NCBI GenBank assembly: GCA_034401795.1
Contig: CM067369.1
Location: 186,920,742-186,984,741, forward strand
Reading direction: 5' to 3'
DNA from: Chaetoderma sp. LZ-2023a
Taxonomy: Eukaryota > Mollusca > Caudofoveata > Chaetodermatida > Chaetodermatidae
DNA: 64,000 nt
The translations under genes and the position numbers were made by a program. Below the pieces are notes generated by a model that worked only from the letters and a program-made list of their open reading frames with translations, did no database searches and was not told the origin of the DNA. Shown in pieces: positions 1-10,499 of the stretch. The stretch's first letter is position 1. Each line of letters opens with the position of its first letter.

Positions 1-534
1 TGACGCAGAGACAGACAGATGCATGGGAAGTGATCACTATAGTCAGCTAACAAGTCAGCTGAGCTAAAAAGCATCTACTATGTCAGAAATAATGTCGATT
101 TCGTGGACATTAAAGCATCAAAATACTTTTGTTCATGTGAGACTTTGTCAAGGAGCTAAAAAGGTGGAAAAAATTATCTTATCTTTTACCTGTAACAAGA
201 AAATTGACGAAAAACCCAACACTTATTCATTTTTTTGTGTGGACATAAATATATTATGTTGGTTAGCAGCAAATGTCTTAAATACAATCACAATATTTAG
301 CATATTATAGAATATCATACATCTCAATACTTAATAATTCCGAGGGTCATATCTCTAGGCCTGCTAAATATTTTGAAAACAATTTGACTGAAAGTTGTTG
401 GCGGCTCATTTGCAGGCTAAAAGAAGCCTATTTTTGAAATTTAACCACTAAAATTAATGGCATCGCCGAGACCACTAGAGAAGATGGTTCTAGCCAGCTT
501 TACCATTAAATGCTTATCTGGATGCTATGTTAAT
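1..534. other. No gene or repeat recognised
   Basis: The sequence is AT-rich and lies beyond the PRIM2 stop. A short open frame at 80-310 has no recognisable motif. Around 420-500 there is a weak match to the R2 palindromic family. Confidence 0.5.
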
Positions 535-880
535 GAACCTTTCCATTTTTACCTATGCTCCGCCCCACACCTCGCTCGTGTTGGGATCGATCGATCCCTG
601 AACACCCTGACTATCAATTAACAGAAAACTATACAGGTAAGCTGTGGAATATTTTGAAACTAATTTGACTGGGTGCTGTTGCTGCCTATGGCAGCAACAG
701 CGCCCAGTCAAATTAGTTTCAAAATATTCAACAGCATGTTTATTAAATAGTAGAGACATACAATTTGTACAATGTGTCAGACTATTACGAGTTAAAGACA
801 GGCCTAATACCGTCATTTATGACGTAATGATTGTGACGTCATCAGACACGCCACATCATCTGACACACATGACGTCAGAT
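535..880 (+). repeat. R1 palindromic repeat, copy 1
   Basis: The repeat starts with a CTCCGCCC-rich segment and GATCGATCGATCCCTGAAC, then CTATACAGGTAAG, and then a hairpin at 641-735. The hairpin arms carry GAATATTTTGAAACTAATTT and its reverse complement, joined through the apical palindrome GTTGCTGCCTATGGCAGCAA. The flank to about 880 carries two TGACGTCA sites. Related copies recur at 1671, 4000, 6965, 21165 and 61190. No open frame was seen. Confidence 0.8.
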
Positions 881-915
881 GATGATGGATACTCTGGAAA
901 GGTTAATTTGCTTAA

Positions 916-1260
916 AGGTGCATATTCACAGCAGAATGGTTCAAAATAAAATTGTTAAAATTATTTACCTTTAGAGGCTTAAGTTGTGTGCATAGATGTA
1001 ATGAAACGAAATAAATCTTAGCATATGCTGATTTCATTAAGTATAAATTAATATAATATTAAAGTTGTCAAAATAAATTAGAGGCACGAGTCCCTAATTC
1101 AAATTCACAACTAAACCTACGAAATTTATTTATATGGAATGAAATCATCATATGTTAAGATTTATTTCGTTTCATCACATTAAGGTACACAATGTAAGCC
1201 TCTAAAAGCATATAATTTCAACAATTTTATTTTCAAGCATTTTGGTGTGAATGTGCACCT
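916..1260. mobile_element. R3 MITE, TTAA-flanked (piggyBac-like target)
   Basis: This is a 345-bp palindromic element starting AGGTGCATATTCACA and ending TGTGAATGTGCACCT, with TTAA directly outside both ends (912-915, 1261-1264). The arms pair over most of their length, including AACGAAATAAATCTTA and its complement. There is no coding capacity. A second copy lies at 6219-6564. The TTAA target fits piggyBac-type mobilisation, but no related transposase is visible here. Confidence 0.75.
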
Positions 1261-1327
1261 TTAACTCTGTCATTATGACAAGCAACATTATAAAGATATC
1301 AATGAATTATTCCCACATCATGAGATG

Positions 1328-1473
1328 CATCCACTCCATGACCAGCTCTACCATTTTGGGGCTCATCAGGCATAGATAGGATTTGAAACCAAATCTCTAT
1401 CACATGTCCTTGGTTCAAATCCCACCTCCGCCGGATGAACCCCGAGAGAGCGAAACTGGTCATGGAGTGGATG
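1328..1473. repeat. Foldback with 18-bp perfect inverted ends
   Basis: CATCCACTCCATGACCAG at 1328-1345 is exactly complementary to 1456-1473. The interior contains GGTTCAAATCCC, like a tRNA-type B box, but no convincing A box or poly-A tail. A SINE origin is possible but unproven. Confidence 0.5.
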
Positions 1474-1670
1474 AGTCTCGGGTGTGGAAATATTTCATGC
1501 ATTCAATGTCCGCAATACCACAATCACCTGTGTAAAATTATAAGATAATAATGACATTAGTGGATCAATCAATCGTCACTCACATATTGGCATCACAATC
1601 AATTATGTCATGAAGCTGGAGAAGCAAGTATTCGAATTATATGTCTGTGATGGATTTACTATTTAATAAA

Positions 1671-1930
1671 CATTCTGTTGCATATTTTGAAACTAATTTG
1701 ACTGGTCAGCAACAGCACCCAGTCAAATTAGAATTGTTGAATATTTTGAAATTAATTTTACTGGGTGCTGGTACTGCCTATGGCAGCAACAGGACCCAGA
1801 CAAATTAGTTTCAAAATATTTAAATGAATGTTTATTAAATAGCAGACATACAATTCGTACAACGCTTAGTCTGTCATCAATTAAGCATTCGTGATGAACT
1901 TAGCTACGTCATGTAGTTGATTATGAGGCC
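1671..1930 (+). repeat. R1 palindromic repeat, copy 2 (two hairpins)
   Basis: Two partial hairpins lie in succession (about 1672-1735 and 1737-1833). Both use the TATTTTGAAACTAATTTGAC arm, and they are followed by the shared downstream flank (ACATACAATTCGTACAAC, then AAGCATTCGTGATGAACTTA). The duplication of the hairpin is particular to this copy. Confidence 0.7.
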
Positions 1931-2479
1931 ATATAATCGACAAAGAAACTGGAATCATCCATTAGATCCCACTATTGGATAATCCATGACTTTTTTTAAG
2001 TTGGGCAGACTGTGGCCCGATTGACATACAGAAAGAACCATTGCATGAGCTTAATGTTGCTTGGGAACCAGACTACTTTTTAACAAAAGCCAAGTATATA
2101 GTCCATTAATGAACTAGTTTACTATACACTATATAATCCAACTAGCCGGAACAAAGACTGAACATTGCCAGGATATACAAAAGGCAACATACAGAGTCCA
2201 AATAAACATTTTAGTATCAGGAGTCTGCTTATTTTGGGAGAATTGCCAGATAAGAATCCTACAGAATTGTGTAGAAACGCTATGACTTCTATTGAATCCG
2301 AACAGAAATTTTGTGTACTTTCAAAAATAATTTACTCTTGGTCTGCTAATGGACATTTTCCATGAGAAAATTGAAATTTTTTAAAAACAAATTTGATTTA
2401 TTAGAGGGTTAATATTGAGACCCACAATCTCATGGTTGAAATAGTTATATTATTATCATTCAGACATTATCGAATTTAG

Positions 2480-2690
2480 TCAACAAAATTTTAATTTTCT
2501 CATAGAAAATGTCCATTTGCATGCTAAGTAAATATTATTTTTGAAAATTTATCACTGGAATGACTGGCAAGGTTATCTAGCCACTCAGTCCAGTGATAAA
2601 ATTAAAAAATACTCTTCTCTTGGTCTGCAAACGGACATTTCTCAAGAGCACTGCAGAAGCCATTCTTGCTTATCTTCAGTGTTATAAGCT
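2480..2690. repeat. R2 palindromic repeat
   Basis: The unit reads AATGTCCATTTGC, a spacer, then AAATTTATCACTGGAATGAC and its rough complement, then CTCTTGGTCTGCAAA and CACTGCAGAAGCC. The whole unit is an imperfect inverted repeat about 200 bp long. Copies recur at 3826, 4500, 4775, 7370, 7605 and 22070. Confidence 0.65.
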
Positions 2691-2808
2691 TAATGGTAGC
2701 ACATCTTAATAATTTCTTTTAAATATTATAAGATCAATCATTATATCTAGGTTCCACAATCATGACATATTCTCGTCCATAACGCTCATTTCTTCAGCTG
2801 TCAAAGGT

Positions 2809-2906
2809 TCAGTCATCCAGATTGTCTGATTGCTGGGGAGTACTAGCTGGTGGCTGAGATGGGGTGGCGACGCTGCTAGATGTTGCTGGCTTACTTCTTG
2901 AAATGG
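2809..2906 (-). CDS. PRIM2: PRIM2 terminal coding exon with stop
   Basis: The exon is 98 nt long: 2 nt completing an Ala codon plus 31 codons and TGA (2809-2811). The acceptor is gtttatacccgcag. The tail reads ISRSKPATSSSVATPSQPPA and ends NLDD. It is Ser/Thr/Pro rich with an acidic end, like the poorly conserved C-terminal tails of animal PRIM2. It is assigned because its phase fits the previous exon; homology alone is too weak. A second open frame through the same bases was rejected on phase. Confidence 0.75.
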
Positions 2907-2911
2907 CTGCG

Positions 2912-3825
2912 GGTATAAACAAACAGAATGATATTCACCAAAGAACCAAGAACAGAGTTTACAACTGTCAATCTCTATGTACATAGTGTCAATGCTTTAG
3001 ACTACAGCATCACTCTAACTAAGTTAACGTGTTTCCAAAACAAAAACAGAAACATGTTAGTACAATTTTGAACATGATGTAAGAAATATTTTGTTGAATA
3101 TTTTTGACATAATTTGATTGGAAGCCATTTCAGCCTTAGTCTTCCAATCAAATTAACTGTCTGCAAGCTGAATGTCTGCAGACTACATTTTCTACAGGCT
3201 TTAACTCCGGATATGTTGAATATTTTGAGTATGACTAAATGATGTCATCTGGTGAACCTGCACTCACGTGGTCTCGGATTACACCACACACGTGTTCAGA
3301 GTAGACGAAACTGGTGTCTAATATGAAGCGAGTCATCAGCTCCGGCTCCAGTTCCAGTTTAACCCAATAACCCTCATCAGCTAACAAGAGTTTTAGTGAA
3401 ACTCAACATACACCTGCAGGCATACTTGTTTCAGGAATGCTAAATGTGAACAGTTAGTCTTTGATAATTCTCTGATAAAGAGGTGGGGGGGGGGGGCGAT
3501 TTCTATTAAGTACACTTTTGGAATTCATGGAAAAGACGTCACTAAAAATCGTGAGTCCTCACAGCTGCATTGCTCTTCACGATATGGCACAGACAAGAAA
3601 ATTTTGATGGATTTGAGCTTTTCAGGGGAGATAACACGGGAAAATATTGGCAGATTTTGCCCAAACGAAATCATAACACTCCATCTATCACTAACACATC
3701 TGCTGGAAAAAAAATGTTAGTGTAGGTTCGAAACTCTTCGACATCTGGTCCGGACAAGAAATCAGACGGACGGATGGACGGCGCGCGCCATCACATAATA
3801 CGACTCCGCTTTGTGCGGGCACATA
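2912..3825. other. PRIM2 intron sequence, little recognisable
   Basis: This holds a small R1-like hairpin at about 3090-3160 (loop differs) and a 12-G run at 3485-3496. Otherwise it is unique AT-rich intron. No coding signal seen. Confidence 0.5.
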
Positions 3826-3960
3826 AAAATGGCTTCTGCAGTGGTCTTGGGAAATGTCCATTTGCAGACCAAGAGAAGACTATTTTTGGGAAATTAAAAC
3901 ATGATGGTATCTGAATGAGCTTTAGTGAGCTTTCAATCATCAATTCACCTTTCCAGAGTA
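3826..3960. repeat. R2 half-unit
   Basis: One arm only: AAAATGGCTTCTGCAGTGGT, then GAAATGTCCATTTGCAGACC and AAGAGAAGACTATTTTTG. The complementary arm is missing. Confidence 0.55.
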
Positions 3961-3999
3961 CCCACCCATCATATGATGTCATAATGAACTGCGTGGTGT

Positions 4000-4332
4000 A
4001 CAATGACATCATAATGAATGACGTCGATAAGTACGTCACGAACGCATATTTGATGACGGTCTATGCGTTGATGTGCAAATTGTTTGCTTTTACGATTTAA
4101 TAAATATTCTGTTGAATATTTTGAAACTAATTTGACTGGGCGCTGTTGCTGCCTATGGCAGCAACAGCACCCAGTCTAATTAGTTACAAAATATTCAACA
4201 GCTTCCCTGTATAGTCTTCAGGAAATTGATAGCTAGGGCATTCGGGGACCGATCAATCCAAACACGGCGAGGTGTGGGTGGAGCTTAGCTAGTGATGGGC
4301 GGGGCATAGCTAAAAATGGAAAGGTCCATTAT
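4000..4332 (-). repeat. R1 palindromic repeat, copy 3
   Basis: This copy is in reverse orientation: the TGACG-rich flank comes first, then the hairpin (about 4112-4203) with the GTTGCTGCCTATGGCAGCAA apex, then CCCTGTATAGTC, the GATCGAT-like segment and GGGCGGGGCATAGCTA. It carries the same modules as copy 1, so it is a full-length inverted copy. Confidence 0.75.
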
Positions 4333-4499
4333 AAAATATCATTCACACGATCACGTCGCTCTATCATTGAAGACAGTAATATTCCATGGAGAAACTTCCT
4401 ATTTAGGAATTTAGAATATAGTCTACTTTAACTTAATTATACAGAAGCATCATTTGGCATGCTGTGATCCATCTCTGATAGTGGTCCCCTTTAACTCTC

Positions 4500-4715
4500 A
4501 AATTTATTCAAGAATAGCACCAATTTTCTCACAAAAAATATCCATTTACAGACCAAGAAAATATGGGAATGACTGGCTTGGTTATCGAGCCAGTTATTTT
4601 AGTGGTAAATTTTTTTTAATTTTCAAAAGTAGTGATCTCTTGGGTCTAAAAATGAACGTTTCTCCAGATCGCCGCAGAAGCCGTATTTGGCTCATATGAA
4701 TGTTAAAGGGTTAAA
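4500..4715. repeat. R2 palindromic repeat
   Basis: CACAAAAAATATCCATTTAC, then GAATGACTGGCTTGGTTATC followed by GAGCCAG, then AAAAGTAGTGATCTCTTGG and GCCGCAGAAGCC. This is an imperfect palindrome of the family described at 2480. A short open frame across it (4454-4699) is a by-product. Confidence 0.6.
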
Positions 4716-4774
4716 AACATTCTGCTGAATAATTTGAAACTAATTTGATTTGGAGCACCCAGGTCAAATTTTTA

Positions 4775-4985
4775 CTTAGTAAATGTCCATTTGCAGGTCC
4801 AGCGAATAAAATTTACCACTGGAATGACTAGCTCGTTTGTCGAGACAATCATTAGTGGTAAAATTGCAAAAAATAGTATTCTCTTGGTCTGCAAATGTAC
4901 ATTCTCCTAGACTACCGTAAAAATTAATGGTCAAGACGGCAGAAACTGACTTCTGCAGTGGTTTTGTGATATGTGCATTTTTAGA
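4775..4985. repeat. R2 palindromic repeat
   Basis: GTAAATGTCCATTTGCAGGT, then ACCACTGGAATGACTAGCTC and complement, then TATTCTCTTGGTCTGCAAAT. It lies immediately left of the 1.1-kb TIR element. Confidence 0.6.
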
Positions 4986-4988
4986 TTA

Positions 4989-6081
4989 CCGTATTCCGCT
5001 TAATAGTAGCCTATGCTCTAATAGAAGCCCACCCCCTAACTTTGACATATGAGCTCCAATGATTTCTTAGCAATTTCAAAACGGCAAAACTCTGTATTAT
5101 AGAAGCCCACCCCCTAACTCATCAGACTGTATAGGAAATTTGTAAGAATAGCGTGTATTATAATAACAATTGTGTCACAGGGTGTGTCTACTTCAGACCA
5201 ATCTCTGCCCTGATACATTCCCGGCCCCTCTAGAAGTCAATACAGGCCTCGGATTTGTAAATCTCGACCGCCTATTAGATTAATACTAGTAGTAGGCCAC
5301 GTACGTTCAAGATATAATAAAGTTTATTCCACACTTTTGTAGTCAAAATGCGCGTAAAACAGTCTTGGCGTGATTAAATACCTTCCTTATAAATATATTT
5401 TAAGATCAAATTTATGTACCAAACAACAAGCACGGGAGAAAATGTGCATTAATTTTGTAACGCCGATCAACATCAAATGATCCAAATTGAATTATTACAA
5501 ACGACAATATAGCTGGCTTCTTAGGTTGGCGAGCCAGCGGTTCTTGAGATGGGAGGCGCCATGTTCTCGAGAGATATTATACGCTAACGGGAGTTTATCA
5601 AATGGGTACCCGTTTTTTTAAGATCAGGATAATACTCAGTTCCTATCGCGCAATGATAATATATAGATAATCTCGAGTTCCGAGTCCCTGATTCCAGAAT
5701 ATTTATATCCGAGTACTCGCTCTAAAATAATCTCAATTGGAGGCGAATCACGTGATTTGTATTTCTTCGCGACGCCATTTTATATCAAGTTGTGGATTAA
5801 TTTTGATGTAATAAACGAGCTTTATTAAAGGATACGCAATATTTAGGTGCTCAAATCAAATAATTTCACTTCCCCGGTGATGTTTTGAGGTATACATTAA
5901 ACGTAGGCGGTGGAAATTTTCACGGGAGAAAATACGTTGAATTTCCGTGGTATCAATTTTAGAAAACCTTTTTGGGAAAACTCTGTAATATAAGCCCACC
6001 CCCTTTCTCAGAGATGTTTGGTTGGAAATTGAACACCTCTTGTCCTAATAGAAGCCTAGGTTACTATTAAGCGAAATACGG
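4989..6081. mobile_element. Non-autonomous TIR element, 1.1 kb
   Basis: The ends are inverted: CCGTATTCCGCTTAATAGTA on the left against the complement of TACTATTAAGCGAAATACGG on the right. The pairing continues into TAGAAGCC motifs. A TA lies just outside each end (4987-4988, 6082-6083). AGAAGCCCACCCCCTAAC recurs inside. No open frame suggests a transposase. A TA-target superfamily is possible; the assignment is open. Confidence 0.65.
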
Positions 6082-6218
6082 TAAAGTGTTACGGTGTCCT
6101 GGCTTCTTTCAATAAAATTTCTTATTTTCATTTGCCCTAAGCTCTACAAAAGTTGTTACGGGCCCCAAAATTGTTATGCACACAGGCCTTGGTTTTGTAA
6201 TTCATCTATCTATTTTAA

Positions 6219-6564
6219 AGGTGCCTATTCACAGTAAAATTTCTGAAAATAAAATTGTTTAAATTATTCACTCTTAGAGGCTTAAACTGTGAGACTATAT
6301 ATAATGAAACGAAATAAATCTTAACATATGATGATGTCATTCCATATAAATTAATATAATTTTTTAAGTTGCAAAATTGAATTAGAGGCACGGGCATCTA
6401 TTTAAATTTCGCAACTTAAAAAATTATATCAAGTCATATGGAATGGAATCATCATATGTTAAGATTTATTCCATTTCATTACACATATGCATATAATTTA
6501 AGCTTATAAAAGTACGCAATTTTAACAATTTTATTTTCAATCATTCTGGTGTGAATATGCACCG
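6219..6564. mobile_element. R3 MITE, second copy
   Basis: This 346-bp palindrome starts AGGTGCCTATTCACAG and ends TGTGAATATGCACCG, flanked by TTAA on both sides (6215-6218, 6565-6568). The internal arms match the copy at 916, including GAAACGAAATAAATCTTA and CATATGATGATG. The terminal base differs from copy 1. Confidence 0.75.
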
Positions 6565-6569
6565 TTAAC

Positions 6570-6960
6570 TAGCATGTATTGTCCCCGGGGCTATCAAATA
6601 ACTTTTATGCTCTAATTATTTACCCGTGTACTGCATAACTGACAGTATCTGTTATTCACTTCTTCAGGTCTACTTGATGTGTGCTCATGTCAAACAATGT
6701 TATGTAATCATGAATGATCCAAGGCATTGATCTTATTTCTGTATAACTATATGTATACACACAGTGTTACAGTATAACTCAAAACCCCATCACAGACCCA
6801 TAATCTGTGGTTACTCACATAGTAATCATATATGACGCAGGTTTGAATTAAACTATCCAGTTAGAAGGAATCAAGGGCCCCCACCCCCTACCCCCTAACA
6901 TACAGGGCACATTAGATAGAGGGATCCCTTTCTAACTATGTCCTGCCTTAATTCCAGTAT
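6570..6960. other. PRIM2 intron sequence, nothing recognised
   Basis: No repeat arm, gene or motif seen. Contains a short C-rich stretch near 6880. Confidence 0.5.
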
Positions 6961-6964
6961 CTAA

Positions 6965-7160
6965 ATTTCATCACGGTAACTATACAGGAAAGCAATTGAA
7001 TATTTTGAAAATAACAGCACAAGTTAAATTAGTTTTCAAAATATTCAACAGCATGTTTACTAAATGGTAAATTCATCAAAGACATACAATTCGCACACTT
7101 TAGTGACAGAGCTTTCAATTTTTGTGATGGAGCTATGTCATTTTGATTGTGACATCAGCT
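6965..7160 (+). repeat. R1 palindromic repeat, copy 4, decayed
   Basis: AACTATACAGGAAAGC is followed by a shortened hairpin with TTGAATATTTTGAAAA and its complement, lacking the usual apex, then the ACATACAATTCG flank. It ends beside the donor of the PRIM2 exon at 7169. Confidence 0.6.
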
Positions 7161-7168
7161 AAGTTTAC

Positions 7169-7319
7169 CTGATGTTCCAGTGGCTACTTTCTGCGCTTCA
7201 TCAAAGTACTGGTTCGGATGATGAATAGGCACACCTGTGTCTTCTCCTTTACATTGCGTGATTTCAAAATAACGAGCGCATGCCAGCTGATAATGGCCAC
7301 CCTTCACATGCTGTAATAC
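7169..7319 (-). CDS. PRIM2: PRIM2 exon: fourth Fe-S cysteine
   Basis: The exon is 151 nt long, phase 0 to 1. The acceptor is tattctggcag and the donor TCAG|gtaaac. It encodes VLQHVKGGHYQLACARYFE, then a variable loop, then HHPNQYFDEAQKV. The Cys of QLAC is the fourth cluster ligand, 40 residues after the third. HPNQYF matches the NHPNQFF block near the end of animal PRIM2. A decayed palindromic R1 repeat ends a few bases beyond the donor. Confidence 0.94.
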
Positions 7320-7369
7320 CTGCCAGAATATAGGATAATGTGGCCATTAACACGTCAATGGACAAGATG

Positions 7370-7800
7370 GTCAAACTGACCTCTGTAGTGGTCTTGGAGA
7401 AATTGTCCATTTTCAGACCAAAAGAAGACCATTTGTGAAATGTTAACAATGGAATGACTGGCTCGATAACTGAACAATTAATTCCAGAGGTGGATTTTCA
7501 AAAATAAGTTTCTCTTGGCCTATAAACGGACTGTGAAAATTAAGGGGAAATTTCAAGTTTCCTGACAAGTCTTAAACATTAACCTTTTAACTCTCATATC
7601 AGCCAAAAATGGCTTCTGCAGTGATCTTGAGAAACATCCATTTGCAGACCAAGACTATTTCTGAAAATCTACCACTGCAATGACTAGTTCAATTAATCAG
7701 CCTTGGTAGTTTGGGTACAAATGCTCAAGTCATTCGAGTGATACATTTTCAAAAATAGTATTTTCTTGGCCTACAAATGGACATACATTTGCTGAAAAAT
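7370..7800. repeat. Two successive R2 palindromic repeats
   Basis: Units at about 7370-7530 and 7605-7800 carry the CTCTTGG and CATTTGCAGACCAAG arms and the GAATGACTGGCTCGATAACT core. The interval between them has no other feature. Confidence 0.55.
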
Positions 7801-8547
7801 TGTCAATGTTCATGACCAATCACAATAAAGAGTAAGTCAAAATGAAGCGGTAGGATTTGAAATGTTTTATGCAGTAGACATTATTCACAATTATTACATT
7901 ATTTAATTTTTAACCATTTAAATTCACAATTTCAAAAATAATCGCAATTTTCGATTTAATCGCGTAATCATGCAAGCCTACTTGTGGCTTCAATGTCATG
8001 ACACAGATTCGCAACAGTATTGGCAACCATGTGTACAAGCTGTGGTCCGATAGTCTCAAACAACACAAAACTTAGCATTGACGTTAACTTTTAGTGGTCA
8101 AATTTGGGCAAAGAAATTTTCAAATTTCGCCTTGAAAATGCCTTTTTCCAGATCAAGAGAAGGCTCTTTTTGAAAATTTACCTCTGTTATCGAGCCAGGT
8201 GGCCTGAAGCTTGGAAAGTCTGTCAAGTGTATGAATTGTATGTCTTTGTTGCATCTTCGATTCAAAATACTCAACCACTTACCTATAAAGTTACATTGAA
8301 ATTGGGATTCTTCTAATTCAGGGTTCAACGTATATAAATAAACAAGTATATAAGTGGGAGGAGCTTAACTAAAAATGGGCGGAGAATATCTAGAAATGGA
8401 TCCCTCTGTTCATATACAACCGCAAAAGGAATACAATATGAACTACCAGTCATGCATAATGATCCATGCTCCACTCAGTGACTCAGGTGAGATAATAACA
8501 CGCGCATAGATACCGGTATATCATGCTGTTTATCGCCTAACACTTAC
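7801..8547. other. PRIM2 intron sequence
   Basis: Mostly unrecognised. A partial R2 arm is at 8085-8180, and an R1-type CTCCGCCC/GGGCGGAG module is at 8355-8410. No gene. Confidence 0.45.
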
Positions 8548-8630
8548 AGAATCATAATTCTCTTTGCTCATTCCCTGAGAGCGGAGTCGTTGTTGCAACA
8601 TTTCAGCATCAGAGTGACGAAATGGACAAC
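8548..8630 (-). CDS. PRIM2: PRIM2 exon: third Fe-S cysteine
   Basis: The exon is 83 nt long, 2 nt plus 27 codons. The acceptor is ctttcttttcag before GTTGTCC and the donor TCT|gtaagtg. It encodes CPFRHSDAEMLQQRLRSQGM, then SKENYDS. The leading Cys is the third [4Fe-4S] ligand, 17 residues after the second, as in the human protein. It is too short to appear as a long open reading frame and was found from the CPFRHSD motif. Confidence 0.95.
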
Positions 8631-8709
8631 CTGAAAAGAAAGGTAATTTTTCATTAAGAATAAGAACAGTACGGCTAAAAAATAACTCAATGTGTTTCCA
8701 AAACAAAAG

Positions 8710-10497
8710 ACAAGAGGCCCAAGGGGCCTGTATCGCTCACCTGGACCATAGGCATCTCAACTAGAATGGTCATTCACAATAAGTAGAACTCTAATGAGTT
8801 GAGAAGACTTGTAACAAGAAATCAGAGGCCATGTTTCTTTATGCATCAACTTCTCTTGAACAAACTTTAATGGCCCTTAGTCATCAATATCATATCTCCC
8901 AAATTTCAGCCCAATCCGTTCAGTGGCTCTGGAGACAGAGTTGCTTTCATGTAAACCAGGCCATCCAAGATGGCCACCTAACCATTTGGCAAATCACGTT
9001 CCCGTGAACAAACTTGGTCGAGCTCGTGTCCTAAATGATACTTTATGAGTTTTGAATCAATCGCTCAAGCAGTTTCGGCAAAGATTTTTAGACATTTCTA
9101 AAAATCGACCAAAATCCATGATGGCCGAAAGCCAAATGGGCACATCAAACAAACTTAAATCTCCATGCCCTAAGGATGTTTCCTGCCAAATATAATTGAA
9201 ATCGGCCCAGTAGTTCTAGAGAAGACATTTTAAATTTCCCATTGCTTTAGTATGGGAGCTTTTTACGGGAAAATTATCTAAGATGGCCGGCAACCTGTTT
9301 ATCCGACAGTTTCGAAAATTACAAATTTACCCCAAAACATATATAAAACCAATTTCGGCCTCAAAATCCATCAAAAAAAAAATCGAATATGGCCGCCAAA
9401 CACGCTATATTTTGATTGACCCACGGCGGTCATGTTTTTTTAAACATCAACTTCCCCTGAACAAACTTTAATGGTCCTTATTCCATAATCATATCTCCCA
9501 AACTTCGACCTGATCCCTTCAGTGGTTCTGGAGTTGTTTTGGGAAAAAAATAGGTCATCCAAGATGGCTGCCAAACTGTTTGGTCAATCAAGTTCTCTTG
9601 AACAAATTTGGTTCAGCTCTTGCCCTAGATGATATTTCATGAGTTATGAATCGATCTCTCAAACAGTTTCGGAGATTTTTAAAGACATTTCCTAAATTCG
9701 GCCGAAATCCAAGATGGCCACTGGCCAAATTGGCCGATCACCTTCATTTGAACAATCTTGGATCCCTATGCTCTAAGGATGCTTCCTGCCACATACAATT
9801 GAAATCGGTGTAGTTGTTCTTCAGAAAAAACATTTTAAATCTCCCATTGCTTTAGTATGGGCGCCTTTGGCAAGAAAATAATCCAAGATGGTCGCCAAAC
9901 CATTTATTCGACATTTTCGAAAATGGCAAATTTGAGCTCAGAAACCCCAAAAACATATAGGCCTCAAAGTCCATCAAATTAAAAAATCCAATATGGCCGC
10001 CATACACGCTACATTTTGATTGGATCACAGCGGCCATGATTTTTGACGGATCAACTTCGCTTTAACAAACTTTAATGGACCTTAGTACCTAATCATATCT
10101 CCCAAATTTTGGCCCGATCCCTTCAGCGGTTCTGGAGGGCGCTTTCAGGAAAGCTAGGTCATCCAAGATGGCCACCAAACTATTTGGTCAATCAAGTCTT
10201 CTTGAACAAACTTGGTTTACCGCTTTCCCTAGATGATGTTTCATGAGTTTTGAATTGACTCTCAAAACGGTTTTGGAGATTTTTAAAGATGTTTCCTAAA
10301 ATCAGCCGTAATCCAAGATGGCCACTGGCCAAATAGGACAATCGGCTTCATTTGAACAAATTTGGATCCCTATACCCTAAGGATGCTTCCTGCTAAATAT
10401 AATTGAAATCAGCCCAGTGGTTCTTGAGAAGTCATTTAAAGGAAAAGTTGATGCACGGACAGACACACAGCGGATGGCCACCACGGCATAAGAGCTA
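8710..10497 (+). repeat. X repeat, copy 1 (CAAGAGGCCC type)
   Basis: Starts CAAGAGGCCCAAGGGGCCTG followed by TATCGCTCACCTGG. It holds three or more degenerate internal units with CCAAGATGGCCGCC, CTTGAACAAACTTGG and TTTCGGAGATTTTTA. It ends in a CACGGCATAAGAGCTAA remnant. No conserved frame spans it. This type of repeat is familiar to me from bivalve genomes. Confidence 0.75.
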
Positions 10498-10499
10498 AA

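Noticed and set aside
1299..1502. SINE or tRNA-derived repeat at the foldback
   Set aside because: Only a B-box-like GGTTCAAATCCC is present. There is no A box at the right distance, no tail and no second copy in the window.
2760..2984. Longer open frame across the last PRIM2 exon (SNQTIWMTEPLTAEEMSVMDEN)
   Set aside because: Its phase does not join the preceding exon. The Ser/Pro-rich frame ending in NLDD does join and resembles PRIM2 tails. The alternative would need a different splice site.
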